A stretch of 41,428 nucleotides of DNA from Hymenopellis radicata (GCA_015501595.1 JADNRX010000456.1:1-41428); one strand, 5' to 3'. Counted from the stretch's first letter, positions 12,184-24,000 are shown. Notes: generated from the letters alone by a model not told the origin. Translations and numbers: made by a program.

Positions 12184-13411
12184 ATGAAGCTCTCGTCTAG
12201 CTCATCGCTCATCTTTGCTACGCTCGCCATCTCGTCGTCGTCGTCCAGTCTCGCTGCACCGACGGGCGACGGCGATATGCTCTCTGCGTCGTCGAGCAAT
12301 CACCATATCGCGTCTCGCCGTGGGTCGTTCTCCGTTTCTAGGTCGGAGGCGGAGCATTTTGCTCAGGCCAAGGTGGAGGAAAGCCAAGTAGAGGAGGCTG
12401 AGGACGATGGTACGTGTTTTTCCAAGGGCGATTTGGATCTACCTGATGTGATCTCTGCAGACAAGGACGCACGGATGCTTGACAAACGTGCCAACAAGTG
12501 TCTCGGTCAAGTCGTAGGATGTGTACCCCTTGTTAGCAATATCTTACCGATACTAGCCCACTCGACCCTTTCCTTGATCCCATTCTCTGCCCCCTTGTCC
12601 CAGTTGTCGGTGGTCTGCTAGGCTGTGGTCAAGGGACCAGCGCCGAGTCTGTCGAGTCGTACGAGGCATCCGACGACTTTGCTATCCAGCAGGTGGCTGC
12701 CCAGGTCGCCAGTATCGCGTCGTCGCTTTCGAGCGCTCGCGCCACTGCCCCTACAGGTGCTACCTCGCCAACGGTGGCACCACCTGCGCCTCCGAATACA
12801 CCGAACCCTCCGCAGGCTGCCTCTCTCGTCGCGCCTCCTCCTGTCAGTCCCGATGACGTGCCCAACCAAGCACCGTCGCCTGCTCATGACGTCGCCGCTG
12901 TTCCGCCGATAAGGCTCACGATGTCTCAGATAGCACACCAGTTGCTCCAGGCGATGGAAAGATACCCGATGTTAACGGAGCGCCTTCCCCCGATGTTCCT
13001 TCCGACCAGCCGCCTGCCGCCGTCGTCGGTAATGCTCCCGTATCTCCTCCGTCCCCAGCAGCACCTCCCGCTCGTGGCCGTCGCTCGCGCCGCATGTTTC
13101 CTAGACACACCCGTCGTGCACCTCCCCCTCCTTCGACTGCGCCTGAATCTACCGGTGATCAGTCTGAAGCACCACTTCCAGACCACCAATCACGCCCTCT
13201 GATGCGCCTCAACCACCTGCAGCGGCCAGCTCATCTGTATCCGACTCTTCGTCGACGTCGTCGCTCCTCCTGCCCAGGATACATCCAAGGTTCAAGAGCC
13301 TGCCGCTGCACAGGACGCTGATGAGGATGGTCGCCTTCTGGAAATGACGATGAACAGGAGGGCGGAGATGGGGAAGATGAAGCTGATGAGAGTTCTACTA
13401 CCCCCATGTAA
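12184..13411 (+). pseudogene. Decayed secreted Pro/Ser/Ala-rich protein
   Basis: The ATG at 12184 opens a clear signal peptide (basic Lys, Ser-rich hydrophobic stretch, cut near SLAAP). An acidic stretch and an intron at about 12411-12461 follow. The next exon contains a Lys-Arg site (MLDKRANKCLGQVVG), as in Kex2-processed fungal proteins. A second intron probably ends at 12603, after which VGGLLGCGQGTSAE and a long Pro/Ala/Ser region follow. After that, protein-like composition continues only by changing frame. It is in one frame to about 12905 and in another (DKAHDVSDSTPVAPGDG) to about 13195. A third frame (DAPQPPAAASSSVSD) follows, then an acidic tail (SGNDDEQEGGDGEDEADE) ending at the TAA 13409-13411. 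These shifts mark a pseudogene. Function unknown. Confidence 0.6.
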
Positions 13412-13599
13412 GAGGATGATTGACGTTGCCGACGTTTTGGGGATCTAGATCTATAGTACAGGCTTTGATGATACCACCTACGTTCGTTTTTGCACAGTTC
13501 TCGTTAAATTAGTCTACTTGATACGCGTATAATCTCTTCTACAGTAATGGTAGTTCCCTTGCTTGAAAGTCGTGATAAGGGTAGAAATTGCTCGACCAC

Positions 13600-14120
13600 T
13601 GGAGTGATGGCAGGAAAGAACCTGAGCGTCTCTGTCCAAGCGGTAGAGACGCCTGTACGGAGTTCTTGTCGCTGTTCCCCTTTCTCTTTCTTGCTCATCG
13701 AGAGAAGCTGTTGCTCCACCTTTCATATGCCTTTGAACTGAAGAGACTCGGCAAGTTGGATATCTTCCACACGCGACCGAATGTTGCTAGATACGTCAAC
13801 AGTGGGAATGATGGCGATTGATATTGAAAAGAGACAATAGCGCAACGGCGTGGAAGGAAATTCATTCGAATGTGTAGGAATTCTTTCCACGACAGACCCG
13901 ACCAGGAGTGTCTACTCCATTTGGCCCTTGCTTGACCTTCGTGCATGGCCTCCATACAATACACTAACTATGACCGTGACAAAAACGCCATTGACGACTA
14001 CGGACGTCTCTACCGCTTGGACAGAGAGGCTCGGGTTCTTACAGTCTATTCGCGTTACTGGCGATGTGTCATCACGCCTTCACTCCAGTCGAACACTTCC
14101 TACGGACAGTGATCTCGTTT
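13600..14120. repeat. Inverted duplication of a small coding-like segment
   Basis: A core of about 36 bases around 13626-13661 recurs in opposite orientation at about 14005-14040 with two mismatches (shared core GTCTCTACCGCTTGGACAGA). On their respective strands the copies read VSTAWTETLRFF (minus) and VSTAWTERLGFL (plus), so the similarity extends to protein level. Weaker matches follow outward (CACTCCAGT). The arms flank about 340 bases of spacer. It is either a diverged tail-to-tail duplication or arms of an old inverted-repeat element. No intact gene is seen. Confidence 0.55.
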
Positions 14121-14149
14121 CTACTCGGCTGAAGAAGCTGAAAGACTGA

Positions 14150-15479
14150 AGAGCTGTGGATTTTATATAGATAAGAATTGTTTAAGTTTGGAGGCCCCGC
14201 GCGTCAGTTGGGTTTCCGCCTTTACTTGACGTCGGTACGAAATGTGACCTTCGTGACTTTGCAGTCTGAGTGAGCCTCCGTATCTTGTAGAACTGGAATC
14301 CTCGGGGATCTCGGACATGTTATCGTTGCAGCATGTCATATTCACGCTATCTAGTACGATTGACGTGGTGGCGAAATGTGTGCTAGAAAATATTCTACGA
14401 GGTTCCGTTGATCAGCCCGGGAGGGAGTTTAGAGGGGCGGTACTTGTCTGATTACAGGTTTCGTAAGCTCTACCATAGGAATTGTGGATGGGTGGGAGCT
14501 CGAATATGATTTGCTGTGAGTCCGGCTTGTTTTTGTCGCTGGAATCAGTTAAGCTATGGGATGAGGAAGTTGGTAGTGCTACAACGAACCTGTACAATTA
14601 GCGCCCGGCGCCGGTCCACTGCTGTGTAATGTCATGTTATGCGAGTAGGAGCTTAGAGTGCAGTGCTGTTGGAAGTTGTGAAGGAGTATTGTGCGTTGAT
14701 TGCGAGCATCCATGGCATGAAGTTTGTGAGCCCGGCCGGCCTAGGTCGCAAAACATGAACAAATTCACGTCGCGGCGCCGTGTCCATGTCAGCCGTGGGA
14801 TTTGAAGTCTTGAATTGCATATGAATGAAAGTCTGTCCGCGTTATGTTTATTAGGCGTCAAGGAGAAGAATGCTCACGTTTGCATATATAGTCCAAGATG
14901 CGAAGACCATAGCTCTCGTGGGGTCAAACGTGCCAGTAGAAGGCCGGTATGTAACTGCGAGTATCCAGAAGTTGAATCGATCGAAGGACAATGTCGTCCA
15001 GTAGTTTGCAAGGTAAATCCCTAATGTCAGCTTTTAGGAAGCGCACGTCATGCGAGCGAACGGGCAAGCAATACAACCTTCCAGAGAGATCGCGACAGGA
15101 CAATCGTCGTCGACATTCTCGCACTGCCACCGGCCAAATCCGGTTTGGCTCTTACCATCATGTCCGCAGCATGGATTTCAGTATGTTGACCCATATCCTG
15201 TATTGACTGCTACACTATCGTCGCCGTCCAGTCTGGTAGCATGTTCGTCTTCTGCTTCAAGACGCTTATCTGCTTTGGAACAAGTGCTCCTGGACACTAT
15301 AATTCGGTTCTTTCACGGGTCTATGAACGCTTTGTCTCTCACTCGGAGCTTGTTTGCTAGGTTCCTGTGGACTGATATCACCGGCGAACATAATCCTGCT
15401 ATGGCATCTTGCCGGTAATATCCACAGGTCTTTTTGTTTGTTTTCCAAGTTCTTGGGGTAGCTGCAAGCCAAAATAGCA
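14150..15479. other. No intact gene seen; possible coding relic near 15.1-15.3 kb
   Basis: I find nothing I can name. Around 15110-15350 (+) a protein-like run (PPAKSGLALTIMSAAWIS, then an intron-like stretch, then SGSMFVFCFKTLICFGTSAP) reads well but ends in a stop. It may be the start of the relic that continues into duplicated block A. Confidence 0.35.
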
Positions 15480-17235
15480 CGTTCTCGTGGTACTACATCC
15501 CCCTCTTGATCTGCAATACGGAATCGAAACATGTCCCAGCATATGCCATCAAGCTTGCGAGTCCCATTCAAAATGCGCATGATCTTCCTCGTGCAATCTC
15601 ACTTATCGTCTATCAGGCAACGTTGATCTTCGCTTTCACCGTCTTACCCTTACATCCATCGGAAAAAGTGGGTCTGATATGAGAACTTCGACTCGTTGCT
15701 ATGTCTAGGCGGTTCTACAACGTGCAATCCGACATCTCGAGATAAACGTCGAGGACGGGGTCGTTAGTCACCTGGGTCTGCGATTAACCTTCCACTTCCC
15801 AATTCACCACACGGACAGTCATCCCTCGCATCCCTCCTCATAATATCGGCGCCAGGATTCATGGATCGCCCGTTTCCGCAGTGAATCAGCTTGCGAGGCG
15901 GATTCACACCGATACCGGTACCTGCCGTTCTATGTTTTGAGACTCAATGTAGGTGTCCAAAATAGATTGCTGGCTCCGTTCGAAACTCGAGTTCAAGGTG
16001 CCCTGGTCCGAATAGCAAGAACGAACACGGCTCAAAAGCGGAACAAGGACGTGCCTAGTGGTCCTCGTAGCCTGAGTTTTCTCGTTGCGATTCGTGGCCT
16101 ACGTCTGTCCCATGGTAAGTACATAGATTGATGTTCAACGCATGGTAGCAGCGACGACGAGTTACCAGGGGAGCTTTGTCAATAGAGTTCCAGGACAGCA
16201 TGGAACGACGCTACACAGGAAGGATGACTCGGACAGATTACATCGATTGCACTGTTCATGATCTAACTTGAGCCCTCGGGGAAAGGCTTGCATGTTCGTC
16301 TAGAATGTGGATCGTCCAATGAAGACGCAAATAGAGGAGTAACCGCAGGGTTCTGATTGAAACTGAATGGATATCCGACTTTCCGAGTGATGATGCGAGA
16401 GTTTCATGCACTGTGAGTTCATGTGAATGGGGGCACATCGCTAGCGGTTCTAACTGGTCCCGCACGAAAGTACCGTTTGATTTACAAAAACTTCCTGAAG
16501 CTAACATTTTCAACAAGGTGAGGACCGCTTCTTCGGCCGGAGGCGTGACCGACTCGCCCGAACCTGCCGACCTTGCAGATCCTTCTTCTATTCCTTCACG
16601 GCCATTACGCCGCCAGTACATGGAGACTTGAGAGAATACACTCTGGATTGATATGGCCGCTGTTTTCTGTACAACTATGGTAGGGCCTGACTTGAATGCC
16701 TCCAAGGATATCCAGTAAACAAATACAAACTTGATAGAATCTCGGCCATCCCCCCACCTCGACTCTCATCAACTTTGGTAAAATAAAAAAACAGCCATGG
16801 AAATTTACTTCAACAGCCTCGGAAACGACTCAAGAAATTTTGAGGACCATTGATGCTCGCGCTCGCCATTTATTTTTTTGGCGCTCGCGGTGAAAGTCAC
16901 GTTTTCGAGCATTTGGATGACGAGCCCCACATAGCAATGTATGCACATTCCCGTGGTGTAGTAACGTGAAAGCGAACATGTGCCGACATTACCACAATAC
17001 TCACGGGTCCGCCGACGATCTAGTAGAGCCCACAGATGCATCGGGCCGTCACACCTCCTCTCGTTCGCCGCGGCTCTACTTCTCGCCACAAGAGCCATCT
17101 CCTTTGACAGGGTGTTCATTCCCACTGGTACCACTGGTACTTCCTGCTCCTCGACCCCTGCGAGATCAGGCCAGGATTCCGCTGATGCAAGTGGCTTGGA
17201 GGGCCGGGGGCGTGTCAGAATAAAATTCAATAGTT
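15480..17235. repeat. Duplicated block, copy A
   Basis: This stretch is a diverged copy, in the same orientation, of 30.93-33.31 kb. Landmarks in both include GTCGAAACATGTCCCAGC-like sequence (15523; 30970), GTAGGTGTCCAAAATAGAT (15948; 31416), GCTCAAAAGCGGAACAAGGA (16029; 31500) and GAGTTTCATGCACTGTGAGT (near 16391; 31860). They also share CGCCAGTACATGGAG (near 16611; 32093) and the zinc-finger 3' part (16921-17224; 32976-33302). Both end at an AATAA(A/C)ATTCAAT-like sequence. Copy A lacks the segment holding the first exons of the zinc-finger gene. Copy B has a relic reading LGVIAAFVFPES, like a transporter helix, but neither copy preserves an open gene there. Confidence 0.7.
16921..17224 (+). 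pseudogene. C2H2 zinc-finger pseudogene (copy A)
   Basis: This is homologous to the last exon of the intact gene at 32654-33302. The conserved sequence runs from GAGCCCCACATAG (splice acceptor) through VKANMCRHYHNTHGS (against VKANMQRHYRNTHGS in copy B) to the Ser/Pro-rich tail with TDASGRHTSSRSPR. About eight bases are missing in the second finger between its Cys pair and the VKAN motif, and the frame drifts later (LVPLVLPAPRPL). The first finger and the 5' exons are absent, so the copy cannot make a working regulator. Confidence 0.7.
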
Positions 17236-17474
17236 TTGGCGGATTTGAGGTTCAGTACTTAGTAGCAGTAGTATTATTACAGTCTGGGTTCCCTCGGGAA
17301 CAGAATACTTGATAGGTCGAAAACCTTGAAAATCTTGCGGATTTGATGCCAATTTGATGCGCCGGAAACGGTAATTTCCCAGGGTCGGAGAATTTACAAC
17401 AACTTAGCATGACGTAGACTCGAGCCAGTCCGAATCGACGAACTGATGACAGTCGATCAGTTGGGTACCGATTA

Positions 17475-17969
17475 GGACTGGAACAACTGGCGCCCATTTT
17501 GGCAGGTCGAAAATATTCCCACGGGTTTGCTCGACTTCAACGAAAAGACGCAACCGTGCCCTAAGTTCAAAATTTAAAAGCTCTGATCTTGGTCAGATAT
17601 TGAATGTATAGCGAATTTTAGAGCGTTGTATGTTTCTCTTTTTGCCGTATATGTCCCCCACCTCTCATAACTGGAGGTGCACTGTCCACGCGAGCATAAT
17701 CTGCTTACACTATATCTACCCCGGTCAATCCCGTCATCGCGCTGACCTCATTGCGGGCACTTCCATCGACAATTATATGCGCTACCTGACGAAATTGAGG
17801 AAAATAAAAACATAGAGTGTCTTCTATTATGGCTTAAAATTGATTGAACATCTCCATCATCTATTTAAAAATTTGAAGTTGTGGGCCAAAAGGCCTTTCG
17901 CGTTGAAGTCAAGCAAACCCCGTGGGAAAATGCCCGACCTGCCAAACCCGGTCCGAGTTGTTCCAGTCC
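17475..17969. mobile_element. Non-autonomous inverted-repeat element, about 0.5 kb
   Basis: The ends are inverted copies of each other. The left arm starts GGACTGGAACAACT at 17475 and the right arm, read from 17969 inward, also starts GGACTGGAACAACT. Both then share TTTGGCAGGTCG, CCCACGGG, TTTGCTCGACTTCAACG-like sequence (one C/T difference) and a further AT-rich stretch ending in TTCAAA-type sequence. Identity is about 70-75% over roughly 100 bases. The interior has no convincing gene. I could not find a clean target duplication, so the exact ends are uncertain. The divergence of the arms indicates an old insertion. Confidence 0.65.
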
Positions 17970-18004
17970 CATTCAAAAGGCCCATATGTTATGTCTGTGG
18001 CTAA

Positions 18005-18259
18005 TCAAGTTCCGAAGGAACTTGACTCCGACAGCCCGCGCAGCGGGCTGTCTATGACAAAGAAGTACAACGCGCGCCGTAGGCGCGCTACATGACCTAG
18101 CTATGTCAGTAGTAGGATCATAGTTTTCTGTGCGATGTCTGGTTCAAGGCTTCATAGTGTAGTGGTCTTGAGCGTCAGTGTGGGCTTAGGTTTTGTCCTC
18201 GTTTCGAGTACCTCCGTTGACATTCCCTCTTGAGTATAATTTTGCGCCGCCTGCGGCGC
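18005..18259. repeat. Cluster of four perfect mini-hairpins
   Basis: Four separate perfect palindromes with 2-3 base loops lie within 255 bases. At 18005-18025 there is a 9-bp stem (TCAAGTTCC, loop GAA). At 18030-18052 there is a 10-bp stem (GACAGCCCGC, loop GCA). At 18072-18088 there is a 7-bp stem (GCGCGCC, loop GTA). At 18244-18259 there is a 7-bp stem (GCGCCGC, loop CT). They differ in sequence but share the design. Such compact hairpins resemble the small palindromes scattered through some fungal and algal organelle genomes (family knowledge). Confidence 0.75.
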
Positions 18260-18800
18260 GAGAGAGCATTTCTCTCAAGCAACAAGCTTACATACCTATC
18301 TCCTGGCTGACGCTGTCTGACCATATGACTTACAATTTTCGGCCTGCAGTACGTGACATGGTGCGAGTTGGTAGAGGCCGGCCAAGTTTACAGAGTACTC
18401 AGGTCAAGGAGACGAGATGTGACCTCTGTAGGGCAGAAACTCTCATAATCACCTGCCTAAACATCATTTTTCGGAGCCTGCGGCGCGTACAGCATTCTCA
18501 AAGTGTGGCACATCTCCAGGATCATGTGTTATCACATCAAGTTTAATTCCTTTCTCCAACCAAATACTCTAGTCTTGGTCTAGTTCTTCTGTCTGATCAG
18601 TGGCCATGCTATATGCACTCGCAACACGAAGAAGTTGGTTTGCTCGGCAGAACTACTTATGGCTGATGCAGAACACAACGAATCAGGGCTCAAACTTTTA
18701 AACTGAGTCCTGCATTTTTGAAACCCGTGCCGTCAGTGGCGACGCGTCAGTGCGTATGTGAATCAACGACGGCGCGTTCGTTGCAGAGTGAGTACACCGT
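18089..18800. other. No gene supported
   Basis: An open frame at 18193-18546 (+) has no recognisable domain and overlaps one hairpin. I see no splice pattern that extends it. Confidence 0.4.
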
Positions 18801-18806
18801 GCACGG

Positions 18807-18813
18807 TATATAG
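18807..18813 (+). promoter_or_regulatory. TATA box of the interrupted host gene
   Basis: TATATAG lies about 61-67 bases before the ATG at 18874, preceded by CACCGTGCACGG. The arrangement resembles that of the zinc-finger gene at 32.6 kb, whose TATAAG is 64-69 bases before its ATG. Confidence 0.45.
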
Positions 18814-18873
18814 AGCCACAGCGTCACGCCTCACTGCTGACTCAGCTTCCTTCTCATTAGCCCATCACTCGTT

Positions 18874-18914
18874 ATGTCTGTTATGTACGAATCGGGACAT
18901 AACGTAGCCACAGG
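18874..18914 (+). pseudogene. First exon of a host gene split by the 11.7-kb transposon
   Basis: ATG at 18874 opens MSVMYESGHNVAT followed by a split codon and a good donor, GTAAGG at 18915. The transposon begins 26 bases into that presumed intron (18941). I cannot identify downstream exons beyond 30686 with certainty, so the protein is unknown. Position and style (TATA, very short first exon, intron) are like the C2H2 gene at 32.65 kb, but the peptide is different. Confidence 0.35.
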
Positions 18915-18932
18915 TAAGGATGATGGGCCATT

Positions 18933-18940
18933 CAAAATAC
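18933..18940. repeat. Left 8-bp target site duplication (CAAAATAC)
   Basis: Identical to 30678-30685 immediately after the right terminal repeat. Exact 8-bp duplications are typical of hAT and KDZ/Zisupton-type transposons, and Mutator-like elements give 8-11 bp (family knowledge). Confidence 0.9.
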
Positions 18941-19058
18941 CAAGAGGTGGCCGATCTCTGAATCGGGGACCAGACAGAAGCCACGCGACGCCATGCGACG
19001 CTCGTGTGGTTGCGCTGATGCGGGTTCGGCCATCACAACCCAAACGGGCGGACGTGAC
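18941..19058 (+). repeat. Left 118-bp terminal inverted repeat
   Basis: Begins CAAGAGGTGGCCG and ends GGGCGGACGTGAC; the reverse complement of 30560-30677 with no mismatch found. Inside it the sequence GCGACG(C/C) is repeated (CCACGCGACGCCATGCGACGC), a possible transposase-binding double site. Confidence 0.95.
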
Positions 19059-20047
19059 AGGACGCGTCATACGTTCTTCTTTATGATCCATCAACAAATC
19101 CACAGCAGTCCTCGCGTCTCAGTGCGTACGGGCCTGTAGCTTCAAAAAACTTGACTTCTAGGTGGTCTCACAGCCACCTTGCATCCACATGGCCAGCCAC
19201 ATCCCGTAAATAATGTATCATACTCGTATAATTCTTCTCCCTCGTTATCAGTACCATATTCTTCTACTTCGTTTCAAGGCTCACCTCATGTATCCTATAA
19301 TTCATCTTATTCTTCCTCCCCTTCATACCGATATCCTCTGGGTGCCTATTCCACTAATATCCCTCCACCTATTGTACCACCTCCGAAAGCACCGTGTCCC
19401 GGCTCTCCGTTAAACTGGGATATTCCTCATTTCTACGTATCTTATCCTTTCGCTATTCATGACCCCGGTGTCAAGAACCCTCCAGGCTACTTCCTTCATC
19501 ACGTCGGCAGCGATCCCAGTGCCATAACCGTGATCTCCAACCGTTGCAAAGGCATCGCCACATCGGATGGTGGCCCTTGTTCTCCTTGTTCAACCGCGTC
19601 CGTTCTGGTGGACGTGGTGAAGGATAAGGCCTCACGGTCTCTGGGTGCCTTTTCTGAGCGATCCCAGTCTGCATTAATAGACCAGATTGCGGTGCTTGAA
19701 GAAGCAAACAAGAAACTACGGTTTCAAGTAAGCTCAGATTCTATCTTCACATCTGCGTATACTTACTTTTGTTTAAGAACATCGACTACAAACGCGACCT
19801 GACTGTGTCTCGTGCACGCGTTATTGAACACTCTCAGTTCCTTGACCTCGTTTCACGCCATGATGTCCCCGGACTACATCGATTAATTGCCACTGCGCTT
19901 AAAGAGAAGGTCGCCATCGGCGGGCTTCTGAAACGCGTCCAGAAGGCTATCGACGGAAAATGGCACGCCCGAAACTACTCGCAAGCGGACTACGATCTTG
20001 CTATGCTTATATACGAACTCGGCGGCGGTGGCGCCGTGTATGCACTC

Positions 20048-20056
20048 AATCACGCA
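20048..20056. repeat. Left 9-bp target site duplication (AATCACGCA)
   Basis: Identical to 27857-27865. A preceding C is also shared, so 10 bp is possible. Nine to ten bases is the usual duplication of Mutator-like elements. Confidence 0.85.
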
Positions 20057-20069
20057 GGGCCCAGAGAAT

Positions 20070-20180
20070 TTAGCGGGAGCCCTAACGTGCTAGCGTGCTC
20101 GCGGGTAGCGGGCTAGCGGGCATGACTGGAGTTTACCCCGGTCCTAGCGGGTTAGCGTGCCGTCCAGTAGAGGGACTTAG
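20070..20180. repeat. Left subterminal GCTAGCGG-type repeat cluster
   Basis: Many short variants of (G)CTAGCGG(G) and TTAGCGTGCC occur within 110 bases. They probably serve as transposase-binding sites near the left end. Confidence 0.75.
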
Positions 20181-21035
20181 CGTGCCATAGCGAGACGCGG
20201 GTCGGTATTATCCATCGAGTAAAGATTATTAATGACAATCAGGAAGCCCATATGCATGTGAGAACGCGAGAGCAGGCTTGAGAACAAGCAGAATTGATCC
20301 GAGTCGATATAAGCTCGGCACATGGCATCAATCACATCTTGTTCAGATCCTTCATGAGTGCAGCTGTCGTACATCTGCACTTGGGAAATATACTGCTTTC
20401 CAAGCTTGTCCTGATTCGCATATCGCACTTTCAGAGACACTCTCCCAAATATGGCAAGCCGCCGGCAGAGTCGCGCGATTGTGGCAGTGCATTCCGGCCA
20501 ATTTTCTTCCACAACATACACGCTCATACACGGTCAGGGGACCTCCGGCCTGACGTGCCTTAAAATCCACTGGTCGTGGGGGTACCCTTAGTCAGCAGCC
20601 TGGCAGACCTCGGTCCGCAAGGGGGCCAAGTGCACTACGAGTCTACCACCGTCGTCGCTCTCAACATTGTGGTCAATAACTGACAACCCTTCATTCAGGT
20701 CATTAAGACGTAGTTTCCGGAAGAGATCCAAGCTTTAATACAACCTCGGGTGTACGTTGTAAGCATTATGTCAAGGCTGTAGCCATGTTGGTGGGGCAGA
20801 CCTCATTCTCATTGTGATTCATAAGAATGCATATCATTTTCATACAAATGACTACTCTTAGCAGGCAGGATAAGACGGAGTTGAGCACACAGACATTTGC
20901 GTGCACTCCAAGGTAACCCCCGCGTAACCCTAATTTCACGGATTTACCGGCCGAGAGCCCCCTGTACACGGTCAGGCGACACGGACAACGTCGCGTTTAC
21001 TCCCCTCTCCTTAATGAATTTTCACAGTCCTTACC
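20181..21035. other. MULE 5' non-coding segment
   Basis: No gene supported. The phrase TACACGGTCAGG occurs twice (near 20526 and 20966), the first as part of a small inverted repeat GTCAGG...CCTGAC (about 20533-20553). This stretch presumably holds the promoter of the transposase gene. Confidence 0.4.
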
Positions 21036-24000
21036 ATGTTTAAGCTTCTTTCGGTAAGTCTTCTATAATATTACGTATCAGTGCCAACTGCTCGCGCAGG
21101 ATCGCTTTATCCCCAATTTCTTGCGTCCTAAGAAGGATAACGGGTCGTCTTCCTCGGCAAATGGAAACCCCTCATCTAGAAGCCACACGGTGACGCCTGA
21201 TGTGGCTGTTCGAGTGGTTCCTGTTCGAAACGTTGCTGGTACGTGGTCTCGTATTGGGGTTTTTAGTTAAAGGGACTTAAATCTGTCTAGGTGAAATTAT
21301 TGAGTACCGCGAGGTTCCAACAACAGTCGGCACACACGACAACTCCCTCGGACATGTAGACAAGTCCGCTAGACCTGTACACCCCCTTCCCAATCGTAAA
21401 CCGCTTCGTTCCTCCGAAACAGATAGCAAGCCTCGATCGACGAACCCAGCAAATCCATCCAGCTCTTCTAAGGCTACAACCGCAACTGATGGAGATTCAT
21501 CTCACTCAACATCAAGTAGCCGACATTCCCTATCTCCTGCTCTGCTGTACGAGAAGCTCAAAGACGGTCGATTCATCCCTCATCTAAAAAATCGGAAATC
21601 ACACACTCGGACGAAAGATACCCCTCAACCAAAAAAATCTTCGCTGGATGAAGACGGCCGAATTCACTTGCAGTTCCATGCTAAATCTGAGCTGCCAGAA
21701 CCCGTCATACCAAAGGCTGGTCAAGCAAAAAACTCCGCCTTGCACTACGCCAAGTTCGACAATCTCGCGGACGGATGGGATGGTTGGCCGGATGGTGACT
21801 TTGAGCTCAGCCTCGATGATGCCACATTTGCCGCGACTAAGAATCTGGTGTCGCATTGGGCGATGAAGGTCAACGGTGGTGATAGAAAGGGCTCCAAGGA
21901 TGCGAGACGATGGCAAGATGGCAAGTGCTCCTATCGAGAGTGCCTTGGATACATCTCCTGCATCAACGACGACTGCCAGATCATCCTCCGTCCTGCCACT
22001 GTGAAGACAACACGTGAAAAGCAGTTGGGGCGCAGGTGCGAGTGCGGTTCCCGTCTCCAGCTTCACCCTTGTACTGGTCGAGTGAAATCAATCCTCTACC
22101 ACTGGCGCAACGGTATTCACTACTGCAATAATCCTAAATCCACTACGAAGGATGGCTTCCACAATCATCCTCGTCCAACACATGAACTCCATTTAACAGC
22201 CAATGCAGAGGCGCAGTTTCGGGAACTCGTCAACCATCATCCCAAGCTTAGGCCGCTAGAGGCCGTTGTTGGCCTTCCTACCCTGGACGGTCCTCATGGG
22301 AAATCCACTGCCGATATCGCTACCCCGCTAGCGAACGCCAACCGTGTCGCTTACGAGAAGAAGAAGCTTAAAGGCTCGCGGATGCAGAACGGTAGTAACT
22401 TCCTGCAGCAGTACAAGGAGTTCAAAAAGCGGAATCCTGAATTCGTTATTCAGGAGAAGTTCACGGACGATGGAGTGATTGTCATCTCGCTCCAGCACGA
22501 GTTTATGCGGAAGCAGCTGGTGAAGGAACTCATCGAGACTGAGGCTGTCAATGGTCTCGTCTCTGATGGGGCACATGGTTGGTGGCGCGAACGAAATGAC
22601 ATCCTCATTGTGTCGTCGGCATACTCGCCAAGATTACATTGCTGGGTTCCCGGCATTTTCAGTTACTCGAATGGTGCAAGTGCCGAGCACTTTCAATGGC
22701 ACTTCTACGCCCTCTTCAAGAGCATGGATAAACATGCCAAGGTTGAGGATCTTCTTCTTGAGCTACGACACTTCGCCACGGTAAGCGAAAGCGGTTAAAC
22801 ATATGCGTACATCACTGCTTAACATCTTATAGGTTATGGACTTTAGCGATGCCGAACGTCGAGGCTTCATCTTGGCACTTGTTCGCTTTTTGAAGCGGCG
22901 GTGGAAGGATCAGCGAAGTGATGCAGAGCTTACCAAGTTAGCGGAAGGCTTGCTCAAAGGATGCGAGCAGCACTTTAAAAATGCCTGCACCCGGATTAAG
23001 AAGATTTCCTCTGTCATTCCTATTGATGATCAGCGAACTTTCGAACGACAGTGCAAACGCCTACATCACGTTAAGGATCACGCTGCCTTTATGATCGTCG
23101 TTCGTGAAATGGTTGGGAAATGGCCGAAACTCGATACCTGGCTTGCTTGGTGGTGCCGACCTTCTCATGCCTCAATGATATTCAAATCCCAGATGGTAAT
23201 GCACATGGATCTCTGGCTCTCTATCCCCGACTCTAGCAATGCAGAGGAGGCCATGCACTGGAAGTTATACTGTGGCGCCGGTCGTGACCATGATGTGATT
23301 GATGGATTTTACGCCCTGAAGGCAATGGCCGAGTATTTTGAGAGACTTTTCAAGCACAAATTAGGCAAGTCAGCTCCTTCGATATCGATGGAGATCAGTA
23401 CTAATAATATCTTATAGTCGGAAGTCCAACAAGCTATGGCGAGCCCGAGCCGTGGAAGATTGTTGCTGCTGAGATTGGCCGCACTAAGCCCACCCGAGCA
23501 CCTGATGCTCCATCGCGTCGACGAACCAAGAATGATGGTCGCGCTCCAGACACTGTGAAAGAGTTACACAAAGGTTCGACGCGGAAGTCTAAGGTGCATT
23601 TAGAGAAGACGTTGGAGGAATTGACGAAGTCGTCTTCAACCAAGGATGACAAGAAGAAGAGGAAGGGGAAGACAGAAGAGTCAGCAGGCGTGGAGAGGTC
23701 TCGGAAACGTAAGCGATCTGATGAGGACGATGCTGGCAACAAGTCTTCAACTCGAGGAGCTGACACAGACGCGAACACCAGTAATGGCGATGAACTAGGT
23801 TCAATACCGGCTCAGGAGCACAAGAAAACGAAACATACTTCACCTCCACCTCATATAACCCCTCGTCCATCCGCACAGCACAGACGCAAGGGAGCGAAGC
23901 CCACCGCTGAGCCTAGGTCCCCATCACCAATGGCAGTGCTCCCGGCGACACTTCCAGGAATCCCTTGGGCGGACATGTCTTGCTGGCTGGACACCTCACT

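Noticed and set aside
18193..18546. 117-codon open frame with RCDLCRAE
   Set aside because: Two Cys alone do not make a zinc-binding motif, the frame crosses a GC hairpin, and no homologous pattern is known to me.
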